47,952 nt of DNA, taken from UBA2658 sp964617335. GTDB taxonomy: Bacteria; Bacillota; Clostridia; Oscillospirales; Oscillospiraceae. Shown one piece after another: positions 8,346 through 16,428 of this stretch (positions within the stretch are counted from its first letter, which is position 1; every line of letters begins with the position of its first letter). A program made the translations under genes and the position numbers. The stretch spans positions 1-47,952 of the forward strand of contig CAZTXG010000009.1 of NCBI GenBank assembly GCA_964617335.1, read 5' to 3'. Under the pieces are notes generated by a model. It did not search any database, was not told the origin of the DNA, and saw only the letters and a list, made by a program, of their open reading frames with translations.

Positions 8346-8506
8346 GCCGTATCGACCCGTGAAAAATCTGTCAGCGCAGCACTCAAGCGCCGCCTTCGCG
8401 TAAAGGCAAATTGCAATGAGATGTCTATGCAGGCAGTATTGTCGCTTTTTCATTTCCGCGGAGGAAAATGACAAGATGACGTTAATAACTCATGGGTCGA
8501 TACGGC
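8346..8506 (+). repeat. Long-range 13-bp inverted repeat bracketing the recO leader
   Basis: GCCGTATCGACCC (8346-8358) is exactly complementary to GGGTCGATACGGC (8494-8506). The right arm touches the recO ribosome site GGAGG (8507-8511). The 135-base interior holds a smaller TTTCC-GCGGA-GGAAA dyad near 8455. The arrangement suggests a structured leader for recO, or the scar of a small element. Confidence 0.45.
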
Positions 8507-8521
8507 GGAGGTTTACATAAT

Positions 8522-9262
8522 ATGCACAAAACTACTAAGGCACTGGTACTAAGAGAGGTAAAATATAAGGAAGCGGATAAAATCCTCACAGTTTTGACCG
8601 AGGATGAGGGCAAGCTTACAGTTTCGGCAAGGGCTGTCATGCGCAAGGGCAGTAAAATTGCCGCCGCCTGCCAGCTTTTGGCCTTTTCCGAGATGACTCT
8701 TTTTGAAAATAAGGGCAAGTGGTATGTTAAAGAAGCTCAGGCCATAGAGCAGTTTTTGGGACTGAGGCGGGATATTGAAAGCCTTTCTCTGGGGGTTTAT
8801 TTTGCCTCTCTTTTAGAGGCCGTTTCTGATGAAGACAGCCCAAACCCCGCAATGCTTAGTCTGGGGCTTAACAGTCTTTTCGCCCTAAGCCGAAACCTTT
8901 ACAAGCCGGAGCATATAAAGGCTGTTTTCGAGCTTAAGCTCATGTGCCTATCCGGCTACGAGCCAAGCCTTGACTATTGCGCTGCCTGTGGAAATCCGGA
9001 GCCTGAAAGGCCAGTTTTCAGCCTTATGGGAGGAAGTCTTCTTTGCGCCGGCTGCCCCGACGATCAGGGCAGGCGGTTTGACTTATGTCCGGACAGCCTT
9101 GCCGCCCTGCGCCATATTACAGGAGCGGACTGCAAAAAGGCCTTTTCCTTTTCCCTTGAAGAAAATGCCGCAAAAAGACTTTATTCTGTTTGTGAGGCTT
9201 ATATTCCAGCCCAGCTGGACAGGGAGTTTCAAACCCTTGACTATTGGAAAAGTGTGAGGTAG
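8522..9262 (+). CDS. recO: DNA repair protein RecO
   Basis: 246 residues from the ATG at 8522 with GGAGG ten bases upstream; the in-frame ATG at 8492 has no such site and lies in the inverted repeat. An N-terminal OB fold (KALVLREVKYKEADKILTVLT) is followed by the helical domain and a zinc finger with CAACGN and CAGC pairs near 160-185. RecO loads RecA onto SSB-coated DNA with RecR in RecF-pathway repair. Linkage to era and yqzL is conserved in Firmicutes. Confidence 0.93.
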   Translation: MHKTTKALVLREVKYKEADKILTVLTEDEGKLTVSARAVMRKGSKIAAACQLLAFSEMTLFENKGKWYVKEAQAIEQFLGLRRDIESLSLGVYFASLLEAVSDEDSPNPAMLSLGLNSLFALSRNLYKPEHIKAVFELKLMCLSGYEPSLDYCAACGNPEPERPVFSLMGGSLLCAGCPDDQGRRFDLCPDSLAALRHITGADCKKAFSFSLEENAAKRLYSVCEAYIPAQLDREFQTLDYWKSVR

Positions 9263-9319
9263 CACCTTTTACCTAAGTTTTTTGCCGCCTTTAAAGATAG
9301 CATTAACAAAGGAGAATAT

Positions 9320-11692
9320 ATGACAGAGCTTTATGAAAAGTCAGTAATTACCTTGGAGCTTCCCGCAGTTTTGCAGCTGCTTTCCGCCGAGGCGGTTAGC
9401 CCTCCGGCAAAGGAAAAGCTTCTTTCCCTTCGCCCCTCGGACAGTGAATTTGAGGTTAAAAAAAGACTGGGGGAAACAAGCGCCGCCAAGGAAATGATGG
9501 TTTTAAAAGGCAGCCCCTCTTTCGGCGCTTTAAAAGATGTCCGCTCTGCACTTACCCGCGCGGAAATCGGAGGAATGCTAAATACCCTTGAGCTTTTGGA
9601 TATTGCCGGAGTTTTACAGACGGCAAGGCTTGTGCGGGCCTATGCAGGGGGGGAAAAAACCGGAAGAAGCGATATTGACTTTCTTTTTTCATCACTGATG
9701 GCAAATAAATATCTTGAAGAAAAAATAACAGGCTGCATAACAGCCGAGGACGAAATAGCAGACGGGGCAAGCTCCGAGCTTTCAACAATTCGCCGCCATA
9801 TGAGGGCCGCCTCCGCCAGAGTGCGGGAGTCCCTTCAAAAAATAATTTCATCTCCCGCCTATGCAAAGGCTCTTCAAGAGCCGATTATCACCACAAGAAG
9901 CGACAGGTATGTTGTCCCCGTGAAAGCAGAGTGCAAGGGCAGCATCCCGGGGCTAGTCCACGATATTTCCTCCAGCGGGGCCACCCTTTTTGTTGAGCCT
10001 ATGGCGGCAGTTAAGGCAAATAACGAGCTTCGTGAGCTGAAAGCCAAGGAAAAGCAGGAAATTGAAAGGATTTTGATGGAGCTTTCTGCCGAATGCGGAA
10101 ACCACGGAGACGATATTATACAGGACTTTAATATTCTGGTGCAGTTAGATTGCATTTTTTCGAAAGCCAGACTTTCATATAAGCAAAGCGGCATGGAGCC
10201 TTCCATTGGCCCCTCGGTTATTTTGAAAAAAGCCCGCCACCCCCTTTTGCCTAAGGAAAGTGCCGTTCCCATAACAATCGAAATGGGGCAGGACTGGGAC
10301 ACCCTTGTTATAACAGGGCCAAACACCGGAGGAAAAACGGTTTCCCTTAAAACTCTCGGCCTTTTGTGTGTCATGGCTGCCTGCGGACTGCACATACCGG
10401 CTGCAGACGGCAGTGCCGTGCCGGTTTTTGGAGCTGTTTTGGCGGATATTGGTGACGAACAAAGCATAGAACAGTCTCTTTCCACATTTTCTTCCCATAT
10501 GACGAATATAGTTTCAATACTTGAAGTCTGTGACGAGAGGAGTCTTTTGCTCTTTGACGAGCTTGGAGCGGGCACAGACCCCGTTGAGGGTGCGGCCTTA
10601 GCTGCCGCCATAATTGAAAACGCAAGAAAAAAAGGCTCAAAAATTGCCGCCACAACCCATTACGCCGAGCTTAAGGTCTTTGCCACCAACACCCCGGGAG
10701 TGCAAAACGCCTCCTGCGAGTTTGATGTTTTGACCCTTCGCCCAACCTACAGGCTGCTAATCGGCATTCCGGGAAAATCCAACGCCTTTGCCATAAGCGA
10801 GAGACTGGGGCTTTCCGAGGCGGTTATTTCCGATGCCAAGCGAAGGGTATCCGCCGAGAGCGCAAGCCTTGAGGAAACTATAAAAAAGCTTGAAAGTCAG
10901 CGCCAGCTACTTGAAAAAGACAGGGAGGAAACAGCAAAAAAACTTGCCGAGGCTCGGGAAGCCGCAAAAAAAGCTGAGGAAACCCAGCAGGAACTGGAAC
11001 ATCGCCTTGAAAGAGCACAGGAGGACGCAAGGCAGCAGGCACAAAAAATCATTGACGAGGCCCGCCGAACTGCCGAGAATGTCTATGACGAGCTTGACGA
11101 AATGCGCCGCCGCCGGAACAAGCAATGGGATCATATACGGGAAAACGAGGCCAGAGCCCAGCTTCGCCATCAGCTTAATCAGGCTGGTGAAAAGCTTAAC
11201 AAAAGCGAAAAGCCCCAAGAAATAAAAAAATCCTCACGGCCGGTAAAGGCAGGGGATACTGTTCAGCTTATGCCCATGGGTGTTAAGGCTCAGGTTATTT
11301 CCGTTTCACAGGATAGGAATCTTACGCTTCAGGCGGGCATAATGAAGGTGACGGCAAAAGAGGACGAGGTTTTTCTTTTGGAAAATGCGGAGCCTGTCAT
11401 TAAACACGGAATATCCGAAAAAAGCGGAGTCTCTCTTAGAGAGGCTTCCGTCAGCAGGGAAATTGACCTTAGGGGCATGATGACAGACGAGGCCATACCG
11501 GTTATGGAGCGCTATCTTGACAGCGCCCTTATGGCAAAGCTTGAAACGGTTACAATAATCCACGGAAAAGGCACTGGAGCCTTAAGAGCGGCGGTTCAGC
11601 AGAACCTAAAAACTAACAAGACAGTTAAATCTTTCAGGCTTGGGCGCTTTGGCGAGGGTGAAACGGGAGTTACCGTTGTCGAACTTAGGTAA
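9320..11692 (+). CDS. mutS2: Endonuclease MutS2
   Basis: 790 residues. MutS2 core and clamp domains are followed by an ATPase with Walker A GPNTGGKT (about 333-340) and Walker B LLLFDELGAGTDP, then a long coiled coil rich in Glu/Lys/Ala (~515-625), a KOW-like strand region, and a C-terminal Smr nuclease domain with EIDLRGMMTDEA and IIHGKGTGALR. Family members suppress recombination or rescue collided ribosomes in Firmicutes. Length is normal and all motifs are intact. The start ATG follows AAAGGAG. The following 137 bases hold the HPr promoter. Confidence 0.96.
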   Translation: MTELYEKSVITLELPAVLQLLSAEAVSPPAKEKLLSLRPSDSEFEVKKRLGETSAAKEMMVLKGSPSFGALKDVRSALTRAEIGGMLNTLELLDIAGVLQTARLVRAYAGGEKTGRSDIDFLFSSLMANKYLEEKITGCITAEDEIADGASSELSTIRRHMRAASARVRESLQKIISSPAYAKALQEPIITTRSDRYVVPVKAECKGSIPGLVHDISSSGATLFVEPMAAVKANNELRELKAKEKQEIERILMELSAECGNHGDDIIQDFNILVQLDCIFSKARLSYKQSGMEPSIGPSVILKKARHPLLPKESAVPITIEMGQDWDTLVITGPNTGGKTVSLKTLGLLCVMAACGLHIPAADGSAVPVFGAVLADIGDEQSIEQSLSTFSSHMTNIVSILEVCDERSLLLFDELGAGTDPVEGAALAAAIIENARKKGSKIAATTHYAELKVFATNTPGVQNASCEFDVLTLRPTYRLLIGIPGKSNAFAISERLGLSEAVISDAKRRVSAESASLEETIKKLESQRQLLEKDREETAKKLAEAREAAKKAEETQQELEHRLERAQEDARQQAQKIIDEARRTAENVYDELDEMRRRRNKQWDHIRENEARAQLRHQLNQAGEKLNKSEKPQEIKKSSRPVKAGDTVQLMPMGVKAQVISVSQDRNLTLQAGIMKVTAKEDEVFLLENAEPVIKHGISEKSGVSLREASVSREIDLRGMMTDEAIPVMERYLDSALMAKLETVTIIHGKGTGALRAAVQQNLKTNKTVKSFRLGRFGEGETGVTVVELR

Positions 11693-11748
11693 AAGAAAGT
11701 TTTAGAAAATGATATGGCTGTGCAAAGCTACAAAATGGGCAAAAGCAG

Positions 11749-11777
11749 TTGACGCTTGGGATTTGCTTTGGTAAAAT
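11749..11777 (+). promoter_or_regulatory. Sigma-A type promoter of the HPr gene
   Basis: TTGACG (11749-11754) and TAAAAT (11772-11777) are separated by exactly 17 bases, about 50 bases upstream of the HPr start. Close to the vegetative consensus. Confidence 0.8.
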
Positions 11778-11829
11778 ACCTATGGTAACTAGGGACAATA
11801 TGTCATTTAAGTCATAAGGAGTGACGCTA

Positions 11830-12093
11830 ATGCTAACTAGAGAAGTGACCATTAACAATCAAGTAGGACTTCATGCCAGGCCGGCAACGTTTTTTATTCA
11901 GAAGGCGAATGAATTCAAAAGTAATATTTGGATTGAAAAGGATGACCGAAAGGTTAACGCAAAAAGCCTTTTGGGGGTGCTTTCTCTGGGAATTGTGAAG
12001 GGAACCTCCATAAACCTCATCGCTGACGGCAGCGACGAAAAGGACGCCTTGGCCACCTTGGCAGCCCTGATTGCATCTGACTTTTCCGAGTAA
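11830..12093 (+). CDS. ptsH: Phosphocarrier protein HPr
   Basis: 87 residues. The ATG at 11830 is preceded by AAGGAG with proper spacing; a GTG at 11821 overlaps that site and is rejected. His15 lies in the active-site motif GLHARPA, and Ser46 in KSLLGVLSLG, the site used by HPr kinase in Firmicutes. Both are intact, so it could serve PTS phosphotransfer and carbon catabolite control rather than being a Crh (which lacks His15). There is no enzyme I gene beside it: it is a single-gene unit with its own promoter and terminator between mutS2 and uvrC. Confidence 0.9.
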   Translation: MLTREVTINNQVGLHARPATFFIQKANEFKSNIWIEKDDRKVNAKSLLGVLSLGIVKGTSINLIADGSDEKDALATLAALIASDFSE

Positions 12094-12110
12094 TAACAAC
12101 ACGGCTTTAA

Positions 12111-12152
12111 AGAGTCTTCCGCCAGATTTTTCCGGCGGAAGGCTCTTTTTAT
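12111..12152 (+). terminator. Intrinsic terminator after HPr
   Basis: A 13-base stem with one mismatch (12111-12123 with 12134-12146, core CTTCCGCC/GGCGGAAG) is followed by a T-rich tract (TTTTTATTTT). Confidence 0.9.
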
Positions 12153-12185
12153 TTTGCGGCAAAGCCTGAAACCTAGTCTTTTTTG

Positions 12186-12214
12186 TATACAAACAGCGAA
12201 AGCTACTGTATAAT
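12186..12214 (+). promoter_or_regulatory. Likely promoter of uvrC operon
   Basis: A perfect -10 TATAAT (12209-12214) has a weak -35 TATACA (12186-12191) at 17-base spacing, directly after the HPr terminator and 33 bases before the uvrC start. Confidence 0.55.
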
Positions 12215-12247
12215 ATTTATGTTAAATCTAAGATGGGAGGGGAAAGC

Positions 12248-14101
12248 TTGAATATAGAAGAACTAAGGGAAAAGGCAAACAGGCTGCCCCTTTTACCGGG
12301 CGTGTATCTTATGCTTGATGAAATGGGAGAAGTTATTTACGTTGGCAAGGCCAAGGCTTTGAAAAACCGTGTGAGCAGCTATTTTCGCGGTGAGCACGAC
12401 ATCAAAACGGAGGCTATGGTTCAAAAAGCCAGAGATTTTAATGTTATAGTTGCCGAGTCTGAATTTGAAGCGCTGATTTTGGAAAACTCCCTTATAAAGC
12501 GCCACCAGCCCCACTATAACATCCTCCTGCGTGACGATAAGTCCTACCCCTTTGTAAGGCTGGATGTTAAAAGTCCCTGTCCGCGTTTTACAATTGTTAA
12601 CAAAACCGCTGAGGACGGGGCAAAATATTTTGGGCCTTACGGCAGCAGGGGACTGACAAGAAATATTATAGACACGGTTTGCAAGGCGCTGATGCTACCC
12701 ACCTGCACAAAAAAGTTTCCGCGGGATTTTGGCAGGGGCAAGCCCTGCCTTAACTACCATATGGGAAACTGTCTGGGCTTTTGCGGAGGCAAGGCGGGTC
12801 AAAGTGAATATGACGAGGGCATCCGTCAGGCGGAAATGCTTTTTTCGGGAAAAACTGCCGAGCTTCGGGCAGAGCTTCAGGAAAAAATGTTTGCAGCCTC
12901 GGAGGACTTGCAATTTGAAATGGCAGCCCAATTACGGGACAGGCTGAAGGCTGTTGAGGGTCTTGGAAACCGCCAGAGGGTAATTGCCTCCTCGACGGCC
13001 GATGCCGATGCTCTGGGCTTTTACCGCAGCGCAAAAAGCTGCTTTGCCGTTTTGCGTTATGACGGAGGCGACCTTAGCGACAAAGATTACCGTCTGCTGG
13101 AGGAACCTTTGGAAAACGATGCCGAGGCTGTGTCCGCCCTTGTCCGGCAATACTATTTGATAAGCGGCATTTTCCCAAAAAGTATTTTGCTGCCCTTTCC
13201 AATAGAGAATGCTCAAGAAATTTCACGGATGCTCACAGAGGCGGCAGGACATAAGGTTTCTGTGGAAACACCCCAGAGAGGCCAGCGCCGTGAGATGGTT
13301 TTAAAGGCCATGCTCAACGCCAAAGAAGAAGCCCTTCGTGCCACAACGGCCACCCAAAAACGGATGAAAACTCTGGAATGGCTAAGGGATGCCCTGGGCA
13401 TGGAAGCCTTGCCCCGGCGCATAGAAGCCTTTGACATTTCCAACACCGGAAACTTTGGCATAGTGGCCTCCATGACGGTTTTTCAAGATGGCAGACCCCT
13501 AAAACGTGATTACAGAAAGTTTCGCTTAAAGGAAATTTCATCTCAGGACGACTACGGCAGCATGAAAGAGGTTTTAACCAGACGGTTTAAGCGCTTTATA
13601 GACGGCGATGAGGGATTTAATGAGCTTCCTGACCTGCTGCTTATAGACGGGGGCGCTGTCCACGCTTCCATGGCCCGTGAGGTGCTTTTAACAAATAAAA
13701 TAAGCATTCCCGTTTTGGGAATGGTAAAAGACGACAGGCATCGCACAAGGGCACTTATTTACCCAGAGGGGGAGGAAGTGGGCATAGTTGGAAATCCTGC
13801 GGTATTTGCCTTTATTGGCGGCATTCAGGAGGAAACCCACCGCTTTGCCATTGAATACCATCGGAGCCTAAGAACAAAAACCATAGGCTCCGCTCTGGAC
13901 AACATTAAAGGCCTTGGCCCCGTTCGCAGAAACGAGCTTTTAAAACACTTTAAAAGCATAAAGGCAATAAAAGCGGCAAGCTATGAAGAGCTTTGCGCAG
14001 TTGTTCCAAAAAACACAGCCAAGGCGGTGTATGAACACTTTTCCCCAAAAGGCGGCCTTGATGAGGGCGAAAAAGCCCCTGAGATAAAGGAGGATTTATG
14101 A
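12248..14101 (+). CDS. uvrC: Excinuclease ABC subunit C
   Basis: 617 residues using the TTG at 12248, since GGGAGGGG lies just before it; the in-frame ATG at 12233 sits inside that ribosome site. Domains in order: GIY-YIG nuclease (PGVYLMLDEMGEVIYVGKA, ~14-32), a Cys-containing segment (CLNYHMGNCLGFC), the UVR motif for UvrB binding (~200-235), the RNase H-like second nuclease (AFDISNTGNFGIVASMTVF, LLIDGG), and a C-terminal helix-hairpin-helix (IKGLGPVRRNELLKHF). It makes both incisions in nucleotide excision repair. It overlaps rsmD by four bases. Confidence 0.95.
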   Translation: MNIEELREKANRLPLLPGVYLMLDEMGEVIYVGKAKALKNRVSSYFRGEHDIKTEAMVQKARDFNVIVAESEFEALILENSLIKRHQPHYNILLRDDKSYPFVRLDVKSPCPRFTIVNKTAEDGAKYFGPYGSRGLTRNIIDTVCKALMLPTCTKKFPRDFGRGKPCLNYHMGNCLGFCGGKAGQSEYDEGIRQAEMLFSGKTAELRAELQEKMFAASEDLQFEMAAQLRDRLKAVEGLGNRQRVIASSTADADALGFYRSAKSCFAVLRYDGGDLSDKDYRLLEEPLENDAEAVSALVRQYYLISGIFPKSILLPFPIENAQEISRMLTEAAGHKVSVETPQRGQRREMVLKAMLNAKEEALRATTATQKRMKTLEWLRDALGMEALPRRIEAFDISNTGNFGIVASMTVFQDGRPLKRDYRKFRLKEISSQDDYGSMKEVLTRRFKRFIDGDEGFNELPDLLLIDGGAVHASMAREVLLTNKISIPVLGMVKDDRHRTRALIYPEGEEVGIVGNPAVFAFIGGIQEETHRFAIEYHRSLRTKTIGSALDNIKGLGPVRRNELLKHFKSIKAIKAASYEELCAVVPKNTAKAVYEHFSPKGGLDEGEKAPEIKEDL

Positions 14102-14652
14102 GAGTTATAACAGGTACGGCAAGAGGCCGGAGGCTTTATGAGCCGGCTAATATGGACATTCGCCCTACAACAGGCCTTGTGAAAGAGTCCCTTTTTAATA
14201 TAATCCAGTTTGACCTTGAGGGAAGAAGGGTGTTAGACCTTTTCGCGGGCACAGGGCAGCTGGGCATTGAAGCCCTAAGCCGCGGGGCAAAAAGCGTCGT
14301 CTTTGTTGACGAGAGCTTGGAAGCTATTAAAACAGTTCGGGCAAATCTGGAGCATTGCAAGCTTTCCGGCGAAACAGTTCGGGAAGATGCTCTTAGCTAT
14401 CTCGGCCATTGCGGGAAGTTTGACCTTATCTTCCTTGACCCGCCATATGCCCAAGGGCTTCTCGACAAAGCCCTTCAAAAAATTATTCAATTTGACATAT
14501 TGGCAGATGGTGGTATAATAATTTGCGAGACTGATATAAAAACCGAAGTTTTACCCCTTTCCGAGCCATATTTTATAGGACGAGAATACAAATACGGCAA
14601 GGTTAAACTAAGCGTCTGCGGAAAGAGGGCCCCGCAGCTTGCGGAAGGATAA
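14098..14652 (+). CDS. rsmD: 16S rRNA (guanine966-N2)-methyltransferase RsmD
   Basis: 184 residues. Motifs: MRVITGTARGRRL at the N-terminus, DIRPTTGLVKESLFNI (family signature), the SAM loop VLDLFAGTGQLGIEALSRGA, and the catalytic FLDPPYAQG. It methylates G966 of 16S rRNA. It is translationally coupled to uvrC through ATGA and followed after 29 bases by coaD, its usual Firmicutes partner. Confidence 0.94.
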   Translation: MRVITGTARGRRLYEPANMDIRPTTGLVKESLFNIIQFDLEGRRVLDLFAGTGQLGIEALSRGAKSVVFVDESLEAIKTVRANLEHCKLSGETVREDALSYLGHCGKFDLIFLDPPYAQGLLDKALQKIIQFDILADGGIIICETDIKTEVLPLSEPYFIGREYKYGKVKLSVCGKRAPQLAEG

Positions 14653-14681
14653 AGTCCCCCGAAAGGAAGGATATAAAGCTT

Positions 14682-15167
14682 ATGGTCACAGCCATTTATC
14701 CCGGCACCTTTGACCCCATAACCTTAGGGCATCTCGACATCATAGAAAGAGCTTCAAAGATTTTTGACAAGCTTATAGTAAGCGTTGTTATGAACGTGGA
14801 AAAAACTCCTATGCTCGAGATAAACGAGAGGGTAGAGCTGATTAAAGAGGTTGTTTCAGCCAATCCAAAGGTAGAGGTGGACTGCTCTTTAGAGCTTCTT
14901 GCCGACTATGCCAAGCAGTTTGAAAACCCTGTCATCATAAAAGGGCTTCGCAATTCCTATGACTACGAGTATGAAACCGTTATGGCGGCTTTCAACAAAA
15001 ACCTAAACCCCCAGCTTGAGACCTTTTTTATCAGTGCCAGCGCTAAGTATATCTACCTTAGCTCAAGTGCCGTGAGACAGCTTGCCATGTACGGAGCGGA
15101 CCTTTCCGAATATGTACCCGAGCAGGTTGTTAAGGTGCTTGACCAAAAGCTCAGGAACAGGAGGTAA
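14682..15167 (+). CDS. coaD: Phosphopantetheine adenylyltransferase
   Basis: 161 residues, normal for the family. The nucleotidyltransferase motif YPGTFDPITLGHLDII is at the N-terminus, with the TxGH histidine for adenylyl transfer, and the C-terminal signature SAKYIYLSSSAVRQLA is present. It makes dephospho-CoA from ATP and 4'-phosphopantetheine, the penultimate step of CoA synthesis. The gene lies four bases before the coiled-coil gene, indicating one transcript. Confidence 0.96.
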   Translation: MVTAIYPGTFDPITLGHLDIIERASKIFDKLIVSVVMNVEKTPMLEINERVELIKEVVSANPKVEVDCSLELLADYAKQFENPVIIKGLRNSYDYEYETVMAAFNKNLNPQLETFFISASAKYIYLSSSAVRQLAMYGADLSEYVPEQVVKVLDQKLRNRR

Positions 15168-15171
15168 AGAT

Positions 15172-15705
15172 ATGGATATAGAAATGGAAAATGAGGTAAT
15201 TGAGCTTCTTGAGATACTATATAATTCAGTAGTAGACGCCTGGAGCGTTCCCTTATCAAAGGATAAGTGTATGCTTCAAAGAGAAAGCACTTTAAGCCTT
15301 ATCGACGAAATAAGAGCCCAGCTTCCCATAGAGCTTTCCGAGGCGAAGCGGCTTTTAGCCTCAAGAGACGAGTTTGTTGCAAACGCAAAGCGGGAAACCG
15401 AAGCCATCAAAAAAACTGCCGAAGAGCAGGCAAGGCACATGGTGGAGGAGCAGGAAGTTACTCGCATTGCAAAAAGCCGCGCAAACGAAATTGTAAGCAA
15501 TGCCGAAAACAGGGCAAAAGAACTGATGCGTGTTGCCAACGAATATGTAGACGATGCTTTAAGGCGTACAGAGGAGGCCGTTGCAGCGGCACAAAACGAG
15601 CTTCGAAACTCCAGAGTCCGTTTTCGTGAGCTTGCCTCAGCCAGCCTTGATATGACTCCAAGACCCACCGAAGTTCCCCTTGTAGAGGAGCTTAACGAGG
15701 ATTAG
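15172..15705 (+). CDS. Coiled-coil protein downstream of coaD, unknown function
   Basis: 177 residues from the ATG at 15172 with GGAGG upstream; longer in-frame starts lie inside coaD. The protein is mostly charged helix: residues ~55-150 are rich in Glu, Lys, Arg and Ala with heptad-like spacing (AKRETEAIKKTAEEQARHMV), like the b subunit stalk of ATP synthase. Such genes are often found after coaD in Clostridia, annotated only as 'ATPase' or hypothetical. No membrane segment, nucleotide motif or signal peptide is visible. I cannot assign a function. Confidence 0.75.
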   Translation: MDIEMENEVIELLEILYNSVVDAWSVPLSKDKCMLQRESTLSLIDEIRAQLPIELSEAKRLLASRDEFVANAKRETEAIKKTAEEQARHMVEEQEVTRIAKSRANEIVSNAENRAKELMRVANEYVDDALRRTEEAVAAAQNELRNSRVRFRELASASLDMTPRPTEVPLVEELNED

Positions 15706-15727
15706 TCGTCACAATTTAGCCTTTAAA

Positions 15728-15785
15728 TAGAAAAAGCAGCAATCAAAAAACTTTTTAAAAAGTTTTTTGATTGCTGCTTTTTCTA
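15728..15785. terminator. 58-bp perfect palindrome, bidirectional terminator
   Basis: Bases 15728-15756 are the exact reverse complement of 15757-15785, with no loop. Arms contain GCAGCAATC/GATTGCTGC, then A6/T6 and C-T5/A5-G, and end in A5/T5 runs. It closes the uvrC-coaD unit just before the division cluster promoter. The zero-length spacer and A/T runs on both sides suit termination in both directions. Confidence 0.85.
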
Positions 15786-15887
15786 TATGTTGATTATTTA
15801 AAAGAAAAACTTTAAATCAATAACAATCTATTGTGTGAGGGGGCAAGAACACCTAAAAAACATCGGTTTTTTCGACTTTATTCGCTC

Positions 15888-15916
15888 TTGCAATTTTTTT
15901 TTACCACGTTTATAAT
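15888..15916 (+). promoter_or_regulatory. Promoter of the division and cell wall cluster
   Basis: TTGCAA (15888-15893), 17 bases, then TATAAT (15911-15916). The spacer carries a nine-T run. Start of transcription is expected near 15922-15924. Confidence 0.85.
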
Positions 15917-15929
15917 GAGAATGCCTGAG

Positions 15930-15954
15930 TGGGGAATAGTGGGATAAAGTGCAA
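15930..15954 (+). promoter_or_regulatory. MraZ-box direct repeats
   Basis: TGGGG (15930-15934), TGGGA (15940-15944) and a degenerate TGCAA (15950-15954) lie at exact 10-base intervals, each separated by five bases. MraZ is known to bind TGGGN-type direct repeats with 5-base spacers in front of its own gene. Their place just downstream of the likely start point fits autorepression. Confidence 0.75.
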
Positions 15955-16011
15955 CAGTTTCCCACAATGTTCATGAAATGTGGAAAAATATATGGGATTG
16001 GGGGGCTTTGC

Positions 16012-16428
16012 GTGACAGGTGAATATCAGCATACACTTGACTCCAAGGGTCGCCTTTCAATTCCCGCCCGTCTGCGTGAAGATTTGGGCAATGTTTTTTA
16101 CGTTACCCTTTCCATGGATAAATGCCTTTCCGCCTATTCCGCAGAAAGCTGGCAGAGCTTTTCAGATAAGGTAAACGAGATGCCTTATGTGAAGCAGCGG
16201 AAAATGCGCCCCTTATTTGCCTATGCCGCCAAGTGCGAGCTTGACGCTCAGGGAAGAATTCTTCTTCCTCAGAATCTGCGGGACTTTGCGGGGCTTACAA
16301 AAAATGTTACCGTTGTGGGCTGCAACAACCATGCGGAATTTTGGGACAGCGCCAGCTGGAACGAGATTTATATCAATGAGACAAAGCCCGAAAACATCGC
16401 GGCTGTTATGGAGGAGTTGGAGTTCTAG
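16012..16428 (+). CDS. mraZ: Transcriptional regulator MraZ
   Basis: 138 residues from the GTG at 16012, giving the canonical start VTGEYQHTLDSKGRLSIPA; a longer reading from 15949 would begin inside the repressor-site region. Two SpoVT/AbrB-like halves each carry the DxKGR-type motif (DSKGRLSIPARLRE; DAQGRILLPQNLR). MraZ binds DNA as a ring and represses the dcw cluster. It overlaps rsmH by one base (TAGTG). Confidence 0.93.
   Translation: MTGEYQHTLDSKGRLSIPARLREDLGNVFYVTLSMDKCLSAYSAESWQSFSDKVNEMPYVKQRKMRPLFAYAAKCELDAQGRILLPQNLRDFAGLTKNVTVVGCNNHAEFWDSASWNEIYINETKPENIAAVMEELEF

Larger units (their letters stand above)
15706..16011 (+). other. 306-base gene-free stretch before mraZ
   Basis: It holds the palindromic terminator (15728-15785), about 100 A/T-rich bases without a recognisable element, a consensus-like promoter (15888-15916), and MraZ-box repeats (15930-15954). 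No coding potential is apparent apart from the in-frame extension upstream of the chosen mraZ start. Confidence 0.8.

Noticed and set aside
8238..8474. 78-residue minus-strand frame between era and recO
   Set aside because: Overlaps the yqzL-like gene and the recO leader; no ribosome site or family match.
9874..10653. 259-residue open frame on the minus strand
   Set aside because: It lies fully inside mutS2, which has intact motifs in the other strand; composition is that of a shadow frame and there is no ribosome site.
11830..12093. Crh regulator instead of HPr
   Set aside because: Crh lacks the active His15; here GLHARPA is intact.
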